A DNA stretch of 64,000 nucleotides from Siphonodentalium dalli (GCA_032622095.1 CP136067.1:127695030-127759029); one strand, 5' to 3'; shown: positions 32,950 through 44,497, counted from the stretch's first letter. Notes: generated from the letters alone by a model not told the origin. A program made the numbers and translations.

Positions 32950-34884
32950 ATGGCACCTAATCGTATCGTTGTCTCCTAAAATTTTGTGGACCGAACAATG
33001 AAGAGCATTTTTTTGATAATTCATGTTTCCGATGGGTGGGAAAGTAGTGTGGGGACCGTGGATATAATCTAGGAATCGGGTACTGATATATACGGCGCGG
33101 CAATGCCGATAGTTGTGTGGTTTAGAATAATTCAAGTGTCCGATGGGTGGTCGAGTTGGATTGTCTTCATCTAGAAATGATACACCAAATCATATTAAAT
33201 AAAAGGTCGACCGACCACAATGTCCCTGGAGACGGTGGCTAACTGAAGGATTGGATATGTCCGGAATAAATGTCATCATCCGGAAACCTCAAATGTTGAA
33301 AATCAAGAAAATTCGTCAAACTAGGGGCCATAATTGCGGTAGAAAAGATCGGATAAGTCTGGTTTTCGAATTTTTTTTAAATAGCTCTTACGCAAAACAT
33401 TGTTAAAATCGGTTAATATTTGTTCAAGTTATTGCGCTAACGAGCTAGAAAAGTCGGCAAAAATGACAAGAACTCGACAAAAATGGTTCCAACCAAACTC
33501 AGAATTGCAGGTTCCAACGATGTTTAATATCTGTGCCAAATTAAAAAAAAAAATGACTAGAAAATGACGGAATATGTACACAGGCTCGGGCTAAAGTTGG
33601 GTCCCAGGATGTATGATGCTATGTCAAAAATGTTTTCTATTAAATATGTATGGCAGTGTGCGTTTTAGTCATGGTTTGGACGATGAACCCATTTCTTTGT
33701 GATAGATGCCAAGATTAATCAATTAATTTCCAATTGAGTTAAAGGGAGGTAAAAGCTATTCTGCATCATAAGTTTCAAGATCTATCCAAGTAGACCCACG
33801 GAGCGTCGATAAACCTAGCGGTATTTTCAATTAGGAGATTCATTTCAACAGAACATTGTGTGTCAGTATCTATAGAGTTATTTTTAATCACCTCTCCAAT
33901 TCTGTTCGCTGCCGCCAGTCTCATAAGATTAATATATGGATTTCCAGAATAACAGGTGCGCCTTGGGTGGTAAAAGCCTTTTGTAGTTATCACATTGAGT
34001 GCTTCTTTCAACGGTTTACATTTCAACATCCGGATCCCCTTCCTGTTGAAACTTTGACGAGGGACACATGCCAATCGATATAGGTATCGCTGGGCATGTA
34101 TAGAAAAGGCTGAAATATAGCTCCAGTCTTATAATTGATGCTACGTACACAGAATGACAATGCTTTCATGAAATTCCTATCCGATTGATTATTACAATAC
34201 AAATTGGCATTGTCTTGGAGAATGACTATATACATATATTGCATATTTTGGTTATAAATGTTGGAATCGTTGTCCGACTTAAGTTGGCTGAATATTAGGC
34301 ACAAATAAATTGCTAGTTTTCCGGATGACATCCTGTCTGAGTGTAAACAAGAAATCAAGACTGTCACCGTATAATCAACTTGTTTTATAGTATTAGTGTA
34401 TACTTAATGCAGATATAAACAAATAAAAATACCGTATACATGAAGATGTTGTCCGTGTGGGATGAGGTGTGTTGACAATTAATTTGGAAAAGCCGCGCCA
34501 CCTCATACATGTACTATAGGCTATAGTCCCGGCTTTGGCCAATGGGTCGATAGTCGGTGTGACTATACAGAGCGTTTAGGATTTCAAGTGGGTTTCACTG
34601 ATCTCATCGTGGTATACCTGCCAGTATCTTGGGTTCTGGGACTTCTCTTCCCGATATCGTGACGTCGTATCGTTTATACCACTATATAGACATAGCAGAA
34701 AATCGCCACCATCTGCTCCTCTGGTATTTAAACAATTAAATCGACAATATGGATAGAGAAAACCCAGATCCATCAGGACCTAAAACTCTTACGTATTTTC
34801 AACAACAGACTGGGAGATGTTACAAAAAAACAAAGAAATGTTTTTGAAAACCGTTTCGCAGCCCATAAACATGATTACGTAGCT
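32950..34884. other. No gene confidently seen
   Basis: Two minus-strand frames (34367-34023 and 34074-33775) could be a broken secreted protein, since one has a hydrophobic leader MSSGKLAIYLCLIF. No family is recognised and the frames do not join without a frameshift. AACTAGGGGCCATAATT at 33319-33335 resembles a motif frequent in repeats of this kind of genome. Confidence 0.3.
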
Positions 34885-35590
34885 AGAAGCATGGCGGCCT
34901 CCCGGGAATCCTTGCATTTGCATGCGGTGCCACTCGGTGTGCGTCAACGGGACAGGGACGCAACCATATAACCCCTTCCAAATGTTCGATAATTGGGCTG
35001 AAGTTGTGCACGGAGCTCAACATTGCAATTTTTGTTGCTAAATCGGCTGCGTGGCCAGAACCATTGCAGTCACAAGGGAATCCTTCCGTGTATATATATG
35101 GTCGTGCCCCTGTCATATATAAGATGCCCGCTCGGTGGCACCGCACGGCAATGCCAGGATTCCAGGGTGGCCGCCATGGTTCTGGCTACGCAGCCGATTT
35201 AGTAACAAAACGTGCTATTTGGTCTCCATGCACGACTTCAGACCAATTTTCGAATATTTTGAAGGGGCTATATAGTCACGTCCCTGTCCTATAGATGCCC
35301 GCTGGGTGGCACCGCACGAAAATGCAAGAATTCCCGGGTGGCCGCCATGGATCTGGCCACGCAGCCGATTTAGTATCAAAAGGGGCTATTTTGACACTCC
35401 ATGCACGACTTCAGCCCTATTTTCGAAAATATAGAACGGGTTATATGGTTGCCTCCCTGTCCTATATAGATGCCCGCTGTGCGGCACCGCACGAGAATTC
35501 AGTCCCTTGTGACTGCCATGGTGCTGACCACGCAGCCGATTTAGCAACAAAAAGTGCAATGTTGAGGTCCATGCGCGATACATATATCAT
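34885..35590. repeat. One inverted and three direct units of a 171-175-bp repeat
   Basis: Three direct units start at 35124, 35295 and 35470 with GATGCCCGCT. They share GGTGGCACCGCACG, GGCCGCCATGG, ACGCAGCCGATTTAG and TCCATGCACGACTTCAG. A fourth unit at about 34890-35085 lies in the opposite orientation and abuts the direct series. Open frames on both strands follow the repeat and carry a recurring HAADL word; they are probably not genes. Confidence 0.8.
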
Positions 35591-35675
35591 ATTTTTATTA
35601 AGGTAAAATGATCACGAAACCGTTGGGGTTAAACAAAATTAATAATGATTTCCATATTACTACGGGACATTTACT

Positions 35676-36500
35676 AGGGTTGGGGCAACTGTTCAAAAAC
35701 TGGTTCCTTGTATACTTTTTAGTAGAAGCATGGCATGCATATTTTCAACATCGAAATTGCACTCTATTCCAATGTTTTAATGTCACGTGATCTCCAAATC
35801 CAAGATGGCTGCCATCTTAAGCAAAAATCAGGATATTTTCGAGGATTTTTGTGCATGTTTTTGACCAAATCTACCCCAAATAGCCGCCATATATCCCCAA
35901 ATCATCCGGTTCACTTGCCTTTATTGTTTACTGGTTCAGTCGAAACAGCAGATGTGCTCAGGAAGGTTGGAGTTAACATTGTGGGTTGTTTAACTCAGAC
36001 AAAATATAGATTTATAACATTGTACGCAAGACCCGATATAGTTGAAAACGGTCATTGTTCATTTTGCCGTTATAGCTGTATGGCTAGTTAACCTTCATCA
36101 ATTTTGTTCTAACTCTATGGTTAATTGACATTCATCAAACACCTTAAAGACAATACAAGGAATGAAATAGATTTCACTATGATGTTGGTGTGATTTAATG
36201 TGGTTTAATGTCACGTGACCTCTATGGTTGTCAGATAAAATATAGATTTATAACATTGTACGCAAGACCCGATATAGTTGAAAACGGTCATTGTTCATTT
36301 TGCCGTTAGAGCTGTATGGCTCGTTAACCTTAATAAATTTTGTTCTATCTCTAACTCTATGGTTAATTAACATTCATCAAACACCTTAAAGACAATACAA
36401 GGAATGAAATAGATTTCACTTGTGTGGGGGCAACTGTTCAAAAATTGGTTCCTTGTATACTTTTCTTAGTAGCAGCATGGCATGTTCATTTTCAACATCA
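35676..36500 (+). repeat. Segmental duplication with 236-bp tandem core
   Basis: Positions 35995-36190 and 36231-36420 are nearly identical over about 190 bp (ATAGATTTATAACATTGTAC through GGAATGAAATAGATTTCAC). The flanks also match each other: GGGGCAACTGTTCAAAAA and TTCCTTGTATACTTTT at 35682 and 36426. A TCACGTGA(C/T)CTC block also recurs. The high identity points to recent duplication. Confidence 0.8.
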
Positions 36501-36569
36501 GGATGGGTTGTGCTAAATAATTGGGCTCTATTGTCAATCGACTAATGTAATGTACAGCATAAGAAACTT

Positions 36570-36950
36570 ATCTGATATCCAAGTATTAAGAATAAAGTTA
36601 TTCACCACCCCGCCAACCCACCAACCAATACATAATTTCAGATCGCAGATTTTTATTCGCAATTCGACTTCCAGTTCTATGAAATGATTGTTTATGAATG
36701 AAGGATCGTCTAATCAAATACAAAAAGTTAGAAACGTATCTACGTCGGAGTTTAAAGAACAATGTTATTCGCCACCCCAAGTTTGAAGAATACAGTTATT
36801 CGCCACCCCCATCCAATTCAGATCGAAGATATTTGTTTGCAATTCCAGTTCTAAAAATGATTGTTTTTGATTAAAGGATTATCTAATATTATGCACAAAA
36901 TAACAAACTCATATGGCATCCAAGTATTGAGAATAAAGTTATTCGATTCC
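36570..36950 (+). repeat. Direct repeats around GTTATTCGCCACCCC
   Basis: ATCCAAGTATT(A/G)AGAATAAAG occurs at about 36579 and 36919. AGTTATTC(G/A)CCACCCC occurs at 36596, about 36764 and 36794. A TTCAGATCG(C/A)AGAT block and a following AATGATTGTTT block recur. It is an old, partly scrambled tandem repeat. Confidence 0.6.
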
Positions 36951-38474
36951 ACACATTTAAAATCGGATGGTGGTCATGTCATTCCCATGTATGGATTTTG
37001 TCTTGGAGAGATCAACAGGAAGTTAACGACAAATATAACTGCACTGTGGTTCCCCGTCTGCATTTAAATCGTCAACACACCTCTGTAACTGGCTGAACCA
37101 GTTTTCATTGTTTTCAAAAATAAAAACACGTTCGATACTAAGTCCCCGGAAGACTGCTAATTTCTGAAGTTGTCATATATTACAATCCTACCCCAACAGC
37201 GTGAATAACCTGGACAATTGTGTCCTCAAGAACAAAAAAACATTGCAGGAGGGCAGTCTTCGATTTTTTATTGGTTATGGCACAGTATGGTGTGGACGGC
37301 TGTTTCCTAAGTGTTGCAAGTGACACGTTAACGGCTACTCTTTTGGCGGCGATCAGTAGACACAAAACAATAAACAAATGTGCTCGTTACAACTTGTTCT
37401 ATCTAGTTACTTAACCCACAACAGCGGTTCTGGGGTTAGGACGAAAAATTGCGAACGGACGGACGGATAGATAGACAGATCTCATACTATGTCTATATAA
37501 ACATACATGTAAACACACCAACTTTTGTCTTTTTGGGTAAAGCATCTTGCGGAAAACCACAAACAAAGTGGTGAACTCGCGTCGAGAGACATGCCCTTTG
37601 GCAGATTTGTTTAAACGCAGAATAAGAATGGATTAGTGGTCCATGGGCGATACTTGTTTCTCAATGAATACATATCGCTCGCGATAATTTATGGCGTGTC
37701 AATAAGCGTTTTATCGGCCTGCACATTGTTCTGATTGGTAACAAGGTAGTTTGACTGCATGTTCATACCATCGAATAGAGTTATCAACTAAATGACAACT
37801 GAACGACAAGATGCGCCCTTTGACCACCAATGTAGGTCTAAAACCAGGTTTAACTCGGATGTTTAAACTGGAGATGATGACTCCGGCCTATATGTTCAAA
37901 CATAAAACCCAACATAATAATTTTGCATATATACATAATAACTGCTAGTATACAATTTATATGCATACGTACACAACGAAGCACGTAACAAATACTGCTC
38001 AGTTGTATGTATTTGATTGTATATATATCGATTATAACATGTCATACAAGTGGGTTTATTCATAGGCCATGTTAAGTGATACATGTTTATCTGGCTGGTA
38101 TATATATATATATATGACATGCACCACGGATACCAACCAAACATTTGGTGAAACATTTTGTCGCCATCAAATTGTTTCCATCAAATTTCCGTTCGATTCA
38201 GGGGTGTGAGAAGGGAGGGGTACACACGCTATTACAAGTACTTATAATTTATGTGCACATGACAATGGTCCGGTTTTAGTCTGAACAGGTCATACCGTTA
38301 CTTTCAGACTTTAAGTTGTAAACGTATTGTCTGTATGTGTATGTAGCCTTAACGATAGGAGTAGAGGCAATTTGAGCCTCACTGCCACATATTCACGATC
38401 ACCTATATGGACTGGCTAATGTCGCTTTTTACCGATCCAGCAGGAAGAGAACTTTTAATGTTTAATTGAAAAAC
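36951..38474. other. No gene seen
   Basis: Frames are short and unrecognised. A TA dinucleotide run lies near 38098-38116. Confidence 0.4.
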
Positions 38475-39340
38475 TTTGAATGAATAACTCGACACGACAC
38501 ACACAAAGGGCGCTTACTACCTCCAAGACACACCTGTTGTGCTGTGATGTTGTATATCGCTCATATGAGGTTGGTGGCCTTTTGTTATGGCTCGATTATC
38601 GTGAAAGGTCAGATTTGGAGAGAGGTCCAAAATTAGCCTTTAGTTTATCAAACAACGTTCTATTGAAATTAAATTTCTATGGGAAATACCATAATGCCTA
38701 TCGAAGCTCTCCAGGTCTACCTTGATAATGACTTTGCTTAGAATAAACTAGAACAATAAACCGTTAAATTTGCGAAACACAATGACAATTAAATTTTCTA
38801 GAAGGATGTAACCTTTATGTCTTTTGCAAAGAAACTGGCTGATATTGACCACTTTTACACACTAATTGGTTCATTATTCTAACATCAGATCCAAGACTAA
38901 CAACTCGCAAACTCTAAAATATTTAAAAAGAACGTTGAATGAGTTACTAAACACGACAAGCACAAAGGGCGTTTACTGTCCAATACATACCTGTTGTTTT
39001 GTGATGTTGTATATGTCTCTTATGAGACTGGTGCCCTTTTTGTCGCTGGATTATCATGAGAGATCAGAATTGTAGAGGGGTCCACAATTAGCCGTTGGTT
39101 TATCAAACAACGTTCTATTGACATTAACGTTCTATAGGAAAGGCCATTGTACTCATAGAAGCTCTCCAAATCTACTTGGAAAATTGCTTTGTCTGGAATA
39201 GACTAGAAGATTAAACGGTGAAATTTGCGCACAATGGCATTCAAATTTCGAGAAGGATGTAGGCTTACGTCTTTAGCAAAGAAACTGGCTAATATTGACC
39301 ACTTTTACAAACTAATTGGTTGATCGTTCTAACGTCCGAA
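38475..39340 (+). repeat. Tandem duplication, about 460-bp period
   Basis: The segment from 38475 to about 38887 is repeated from 38935 to about 39338. Shared blocks include ACAAAGGGCG, TGTGATGTTGTATAT, TTTATCAAACAACGTTCTAT and AAGAAACTGGCT(G/A)ATATTGACC. Identity is roughly 80 percent by eye. No coding function is apparent. Confidence 0.8.
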
Positions 39341-39616
39341 CGAGTTATTCATGAACGCTAACACATTTGACGAATATGGCACTGCATGAGCATCCATGTA
39401 TGCATTTCCAATGGCCTAGCGTCCAATTAGAACATTAACATAAAACGGATTTAGTGGTAAGCTAATATATATGTCGGAAGTGACTTCAATGTTCATTAAA
39501 TATTATGATTATGTATATATATCCACAGGTTTATAATTATGATGACTAGTACACTTGCTTGAATACATAATGCTATCATGAGAATGAGTATCGATGAGCA
39601 TGCCAAGCACAATTAG

Positions 39617-40111
39617 TTGTCATCGATAGCAACATCCAGTAAATTCGCATCTTATCGTATTATCAAGACCTCATTTGAACAAGAAAGTTACCTATCAATA
39701 ACAAACCACAGAGTCATGCAAAGCATCCTTCTTTTCCGAACGAGGAACCATAGACTCTCAATAGAATATGGCACGTGGACCAATGCCCCATATTCGGATA
39801 GATTATGTGCCCTCTGCAACTCAGAAATATGCGACGCGTATCATGTAATCCTTAAATGTATTGAACCCCAAGACATACGCGTACAATACCTGGGACCATA
39901 CTATTATCGGAGACCAAACGCTAACAAGTTAGCAGCACTATTCAATAACCACAACAGAAGAATTACCAAGAATCTCTCAGTTTTTATAAAAAAAAGGTCA
40001 TTGATATATTTCGGAACTCTTGAGGCTACATTTTCGGACAAACATGTAACCCCCTTCAAAATATACCGTTATAATATACTTGTTTCTTACACATGTACCA
40101 ACATTTTATGA
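39617..40111 (+). pseudogene. LINE C-terminal CCHC-tail fragment, 5'-truncated
   Basis: The open frame ends in a domain matching the C-terminus of the LINE at 54528-58638. Parallels are LLFRTRNHRLSIE against LLKIRTSNHKLPVE, then CALCNSEICDAYHVILKC against CVLCSNSPCDEYHFMIIC (Cys-x2-Cys-x8-His-x4-Cys), then a YYYRRPNANKLAALF segment and SVFIKKRS. It has no polymerase domain. It remains open for about 165 codons, unlike the other copies. The CT-rich stretch at 40320-40410 may be its 3' UTR. Confidence 0.75.
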
Positions 40112-40974
40112 AGAAGGACCCCAACACCAATACAATAGTTTATGGCTGCAGATGGGCTTATTTGATAAGCACAACAAGTAATACAATCTGATTCATCTTG
40201 AGGCTTAATCACTTAAACCATTCAAAATCCATATCCATTGACCGAACACGCAACCATTACGCCGAAATTAATAACAATAACCCTATATATCTATCAGGCA
40301 AAATATAAATATAAAAGAAGCATCTTTCCCTTCCCGCGCTCTCTCTCCATTCTCCATCTATATACCTTGTCTTTCACTCTATATTATCTCTCTCTCTCTA
40401 CGTCTGTCTTACATATAATGTTTGTGTTCTATTGAAATAGTGTTCAACTATCCTTTCCCAGTGTTCAGTCAGTCGAATTTTTCAAAGCAGTCAATCAGAA
40501 ACAAAAGGCCCATTGCCAATGTCGTTATCGCGATATATAACTTGAACAAACGTCGACCGATTTGATGTATAGTTGATAAACGGATTTTTCATAGCAACAT
40601 CTCGGTCGTTCTCGCAAAGCGGATGTTTTACCTGAGATATGGATTTTAAATTGTGTACTTGAGTAATCCCAGGCCGACAACTTTAAAGCACTTCAACTAA
40701 ACTGATCCCTGTTCTACGACAATATCTGGAAATAAATAAAAACATCGATGCTCAACTGTTGTTAAATATATATTATTATTTTTATTGGCGTACAAGCGTC
40801 CTATTACCATACTGTTGGGGATAGCATTTTGAATCTACCCATATATAAAATTTATATGTTCTTACAAGTATATGACCCAATCAAAATAGATGCACAGCGA
40901 ACAATTTTTATGAGGTTTCTGGTCATTAGCAATACATAATGGATAGAGTATGACAAACAACAGGTGATTCACCA
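40112..40974. other. No gene seen; CT-rich and TA-rich stretches
   Basis: A CTCTCT-rich segment lies around 40335-40410. Nothing else was recognised. Confidence 0.4.
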
Positions 40975-41078
40975 AAATGGTTGCCATGCCAACGGTGTAC
41001 GTTATTCGGATCATATTTTATCCCCTTAAAATTGACGATTGTGTCCTCTTTCCACCCAACTAATGGTGTGGCCATTGT
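40975..41078 (+). repeat. Dispersed repeat with RFX-like site, copy 3
   Basis: GGTTGCCATGCCAACGGTG is followed by ATTTTATCC, TTAAAATTGACGATTGTGTC and CCACCCAACTA(A)T. This is the order seen at 43368-43520 and, inverted, at 31690-31835. Confidence 0.55.
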
Positions 41079-41617
41079 CTATCGGGAAGAGCAATTTCTA
41101 AGTTTAAGGGTCGCCAATTGGCCTGGTCACATGTTTCGTAAAATCTCTCACACAAGTAATAATCAGCATATGGATAAGATATGTGTCTAAAAATAAAGGC
41201 TATGATCTCCAGAATGTAACAGAATATCAATATGATGCAATAAATTGAGAAAGGTTCCTCATAAAGACAAATAATAGCACATGAAGTGATAAAACACTTG
41301 ACCTTTCATAGTCACCTTGACTCTTGAGATCAGTGCTGGAGGTTCGTCTTGGAGAATGTATGCATGCAAGTATTATTATATAACCATATCCACCAACAAG
41401 TCCACCGTTGTCACTAAACTAATTCACATATGATCATTTTCCAGAATTCTCAGAAACCACATACTGTTGCTATGGTTATGCCATTTTTTAGGCTACTAAT
41501 CGATAAGAAGCTTATCAACAATGGTTTCCAATGTCTCCAGTATATGGGATTTACGATTAACTACATTGCACGAAATCCCCAATTTTGTTTACGAAACCCA
41601 TTTTTTTATACAAATGA

Positions 41618-42120
41618 CAGGCTACTATGAAGAAAGTTGGAGTGTGACATGGACCGATCTTTCTGGAGCATCCGGGGCCTCGGTGGCTCAATCGGTTAGG
41701 GGTACAACTCCAAGCCGTTTCGCCCTCCAGCGCTGGCGATAAGGGTTCAAATCCTCATGTTTCCGTCGTGGACTTTGTAGCTCGAAATCGTTATCTGGTG
41801 GAGATACCAGTTACTCGCCGATGGCCGGTGGTTTGCGGCGCATGGTTGACGAGTTTATCAGCCATTGAAATCACTGTTAAGATTAGTCGCAAGTGTGCGG
41901 TTTCCTCCACCACTAAAACTGGCAATGTCGTGATATGGCCTTAGTTGCTAAAGCGACAATAAACCCCAATCAATCAATCAATCCTGGAGCATCCAAAGGT
42001 TGCCAAGAACTATTGCGACGTGGTTGCAAGAATGGATGCAAAAACAATTGCAAATGTTCGAGGGCATCATTACGCTGTACTGCTCTATGCAGTTGCAATT
42101 GCAAATACAGTAATGCCCTA
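41618..42120 (+). pseudogene. Cys-rich (CXC-like) C-terminal fragment of a transposon-type protein, split by a SINE
   Basis: Removing the SINE at 41674-41983 and one target duplication restores a continuous frame. The left part ends SVTWTDLSGAS and the right part begins KGCQELLRRGCKNGCKNN and ends CSRASLRCTALCSCNCK. The arrangement W-T-x-L-x-x-A-S-x-x-C-x-E-L then repeated Cys-x2-3-Cys pairs and C-T-A-L-C recalls a Cys-rich tail found in uncharacterised, probably transposon-derived proteins of invertebrates. I know no function for it. The frame ends in the hairpin at 42108-42263. Confidence 0.5.
41663..41994 (+). mobile_element. tRNA-derived SINE with 11-bp target-site duplication
   Basis: The SINE spans 41674-41983 and is flanked by the duplication CTGGAGCATCC (41663-41673 and 41984-41994). 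The RNA polymerase III A box TGGCTCAATCGG is at 41684-41695 and the B box GGTTCAAATCC at 41744-41754, both at consensus. A tRNA-unrelated body of about 200 bp contains a GGTTTCCTCCACCACTAAAA block. The 3' end reads GCGACAATAAACCCC followed by a CAAT repeat, a tail style I associate with mollusc SINEs. It is inserted in sense within the Cys-rich frame. Confidence 0.93.
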
Positions 42121-42263
42121 AGTAATCGACCCCTTAACCACATCAGAATTATGGGTAATTTTCAGGATTTAGTCGGAAATAAATATCCATATTTCCGACT
42201 AAATCCTGAAAGTTACCCATAATTCTGCTGTGGTTAGGATGTCGATTACTTAAGGCGTTACTG
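42108..42263. repeat. Long hairpin, 156 bp
   Basis: Left arm 42108-42181 and right arm about 42192-42263 are reverse complements with a few mismatches and a small indel. The inner stem begins GGATTTAGTCGGAAAT and the loop is AT-rich. It lies at the end of the Cys-rich fragment, so it may have inserted into that element. Confidence 0.85.
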
Positions 42264-43179
42264 CAAGTGTTGCCAAAAGTGACATGTATGCAAGTTTTCC
42301 CAACTCTTTAGGGTGCGTTAACACAACTAGCAGAATTGACTGGCGATTTGTCATGAATTATTCATACTTGACTATCCATTGCACATTATTGAATGCCACT
42401 TATCGCAGAATGAGTGTCTTCGACTGTTTTATCCTATATTGGAGCGGCGAAATGCCACGAGTTATTGCATGATTGATTCTCATAATATATTAGAATCAAT
42501 TTGTTTAGCACACTTAAGTTGTGTAACAACTATATAGGGAATTACATATATCTCACGATATTGCTACTGTAAATGTAAGCAATTCATATCATACATTGTC
42601 GCACATAATTCGCACCTACGCTCGTAATAAAAACATTTGCTTACCTCTATTTTGAAGAATTATAGCTAATATCATAAATATGTAAACTTTGCGGTACTTG
42701 TATGTTGTGTATATAATACAACAATGATTAGCAGCTTGTCAAATTGTGAGTAAGTGTTATTATAGCTGCACAAAGGTAATCGGGTAGCTCCATAGCAACG
42801 GTTGCCAAGCAGTTTTGTACCAGACCAATATTGTCCACACACACTCGCTAAAATGATATGATATAAAGTTAACGCGGAAGATTGTCATAATCAACTTTCA
42901 GATAGTTTTATATCATAGCAATGCTTCTCGTGTCATTGTAACCATCAATTATAGTAATCAAAACAAACAACCCATTGTTTATTTTTGCATTATATTTACG
43001 CTACTCCATCATCTTCTGGCCTATAATTTTTCTTTTGCACTCCTTAGAATTGTTATATATATACAGAGTGATTTATCAGTTTATATTTTCTTGTCAAAGT
43101 ACATTTTATAATAAAAAATATACACACATCTCAATAAAATGTCGATACACGCAGCCAATAATAGGGACTTTCAAACAAA
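42264..43179. other. No gene seen
   Basis: Short open frames only, with no recognised domain and no clear repeat. Confidence 0.4.
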
Positions 43180-43215
43180 TGGCGGCCATTTTATCCGCCA
43201 TTTTGATTCTACCCA
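43180..43215. promoter_or_regulatory. Clustered YY1-like ATGGCGGCC / GCCATTTT motifs
   Basis: AAATGGCGGCCATTTT is followed closely by CCGCCATTTTG, so ATGGCGG appears in both orientations within 36 bp. The vertebrate YY1 site has an AAnATGGCGGC core. Here the motif is part of a dispersed repeat, so a regulatory role is only a possibility. Confidence 0.35.
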
Positions 43216-43367
43216 ACTATAACGGACACATGAGTCAATGGATATATAGCCTGATCCCTTTTCAGTACAAATAGGTACATAAAACATTGTTTTTCGATCA
43301 GAAACTGAGTCATAACGATGCATACTTGTTGGGATTGAGAGAAAAACAAGAGTTGTTGTCAAAACGG

Positions 43368-43520
43368 TTGCCATGGCAACCATGGGCATTCTCCAGCTTG
43401 GCATGATATCAAAAATGTCTTATTTTTATATGTAGTACATGCGTGTCAAGTTTGGTGCTTTTACCATAAAATGCACGATTGTGTCATCTATCCGCCCCAC
43501 TATTAGAGCTTTTGTAGGAC
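43368..43520 (+). repeat. Dispersed repeat with perfect RFX-like palindrome, copy 2
   Basis: GGTTGCCATGGCAACC at 43371-43386 is a perfect X-box-type palindrome. It is followed by TGGCATGATATC, GGTGCTTTTACC, TAAAATGCACGATTGTGTC and ATCCGCCCCACTAT. The same order occurs inverted at 31690-31835. The segment lies inside the right end of the candidate hAT element. Confidence 0.65.
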
Positions 43521-43669
43521 ACGCTGTTCAACAAGTTCGCACATAATGAGGTTAATATGGTGATTCGAACTACATTCGAATCACACGATCGATTTCGAAT
43601 CGAATCGAATCAGTAAGACGATTTCGAATCGAATCGAATCTCGAAGCTTCGCCGGACCCTATTACGCGT

Positions 43670-44497
43670 TCGTCTTTCCAAACCTAATGACGTATCGATG
43701 GTGTTATTAGCTTGGTGTTATGAGGCGATGCGCATTCACCGAGAAATAACTGCAACTAGCCACGTGGGCGCCAACCAATCAGAATGCTGGATTTAGTGAT
43801 GACAACACTTAGTGTGTAAATATATCTGATTACATGGAATCAGACCTCTAGTTAATGTTTGTTTTGTGACATACATGTCTTGATCCATTCGAACGATTAA
43901 TCACGACGGCACACAATAAGGAAGTAAATTAACATACAATAAGTCTAAATATTATAATGAGAGCGATGTGTCGTCACGCTAATGGCATTTAGAAATACAT
44001 ACTTGCGGTATTATTAAAGGGGTACTGTACTCCATTTTCAATAAATTCCCGGTAATAACAATGATCTAATATCGTATTATGTAAACGTTCATGTTAATAG
44101 GTTATCTTAAAATCAAAGTTAATAATTTGATATAAATTTAATTTATGGCTGGAGCCAAAAATTAAATTACGAATTTCCGTGTGCAAGACGTAATAAAATT
44201 AATTGTCGGATAGTGGATTGGACAACGCGTGGCACACATGGTCGTGTGCAAAATTTGTTGATACGGGACGTAAAAACAAGCCACTCACTGTATATATAAC
44301 TAAAATGAGTATATGGGACTAGTATGCATATAATATAACATTTATTTGATACACTTGCTTGAAAACTGTACAAAAATTACCAGACGAGACCATTTGTATA
44401 TTCGCATTCCGGCTAATCTGCCATCTGTAAGATTAGTTCGTACTCAACAGACTTTCAAATAAAGGAAATATGGTTACCTTATTCTACGACCCAGAGA
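43670..44497. other. No gene seen; contains CCAATCAGAATGCT motif
   Basis: A 25-bp block around 43775-43799 (CCAATCAGAATGCTGGATTT) matches 8823-8847. Nothing else was recognised. Confidence 0.4.

Larger units (their letters stand above)
30942..43661. mobile_element. Candidate hAT-type insertion, 12.7 kb, with 14-bp TIRs and 8-bp target duplication
   Basis: TAGGGTCCGGCGAA at 30942-30955 is matched by its exact reverse complement at 43648-43661. Directly outside both ends is the identical octamer TTACGCGT (30934-30941 and 43662-43669). Subterminal sequence at both ends is built from repeated GAATCGAATC. Terminal repeats plus an 8-bp duplication are the hallmark of hAT elements, and a BED-type zinc-finger frame typical of hAT transposases lies near the left end. 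The interior contains other insertions and no transposase catalytic domain that I can recognise, so it would be non-autonomous. Coincidence or two separate relatives are the main alternatives. Confidence 0.5.

Noticed and set aside
33775-34367. Secreted hypothetical protein on the minus strand
   Set aside because: One frame has a leader-like start, but the two frames are out of register, no splice sites join them well and no family is recognised.
41674-41760. A tRNA gene
   Set aside because: The A and B boxes are good, but the body continues into a 310-bp SINE with target duplication and CAAT tail, and the cloverleaf is not convincing.
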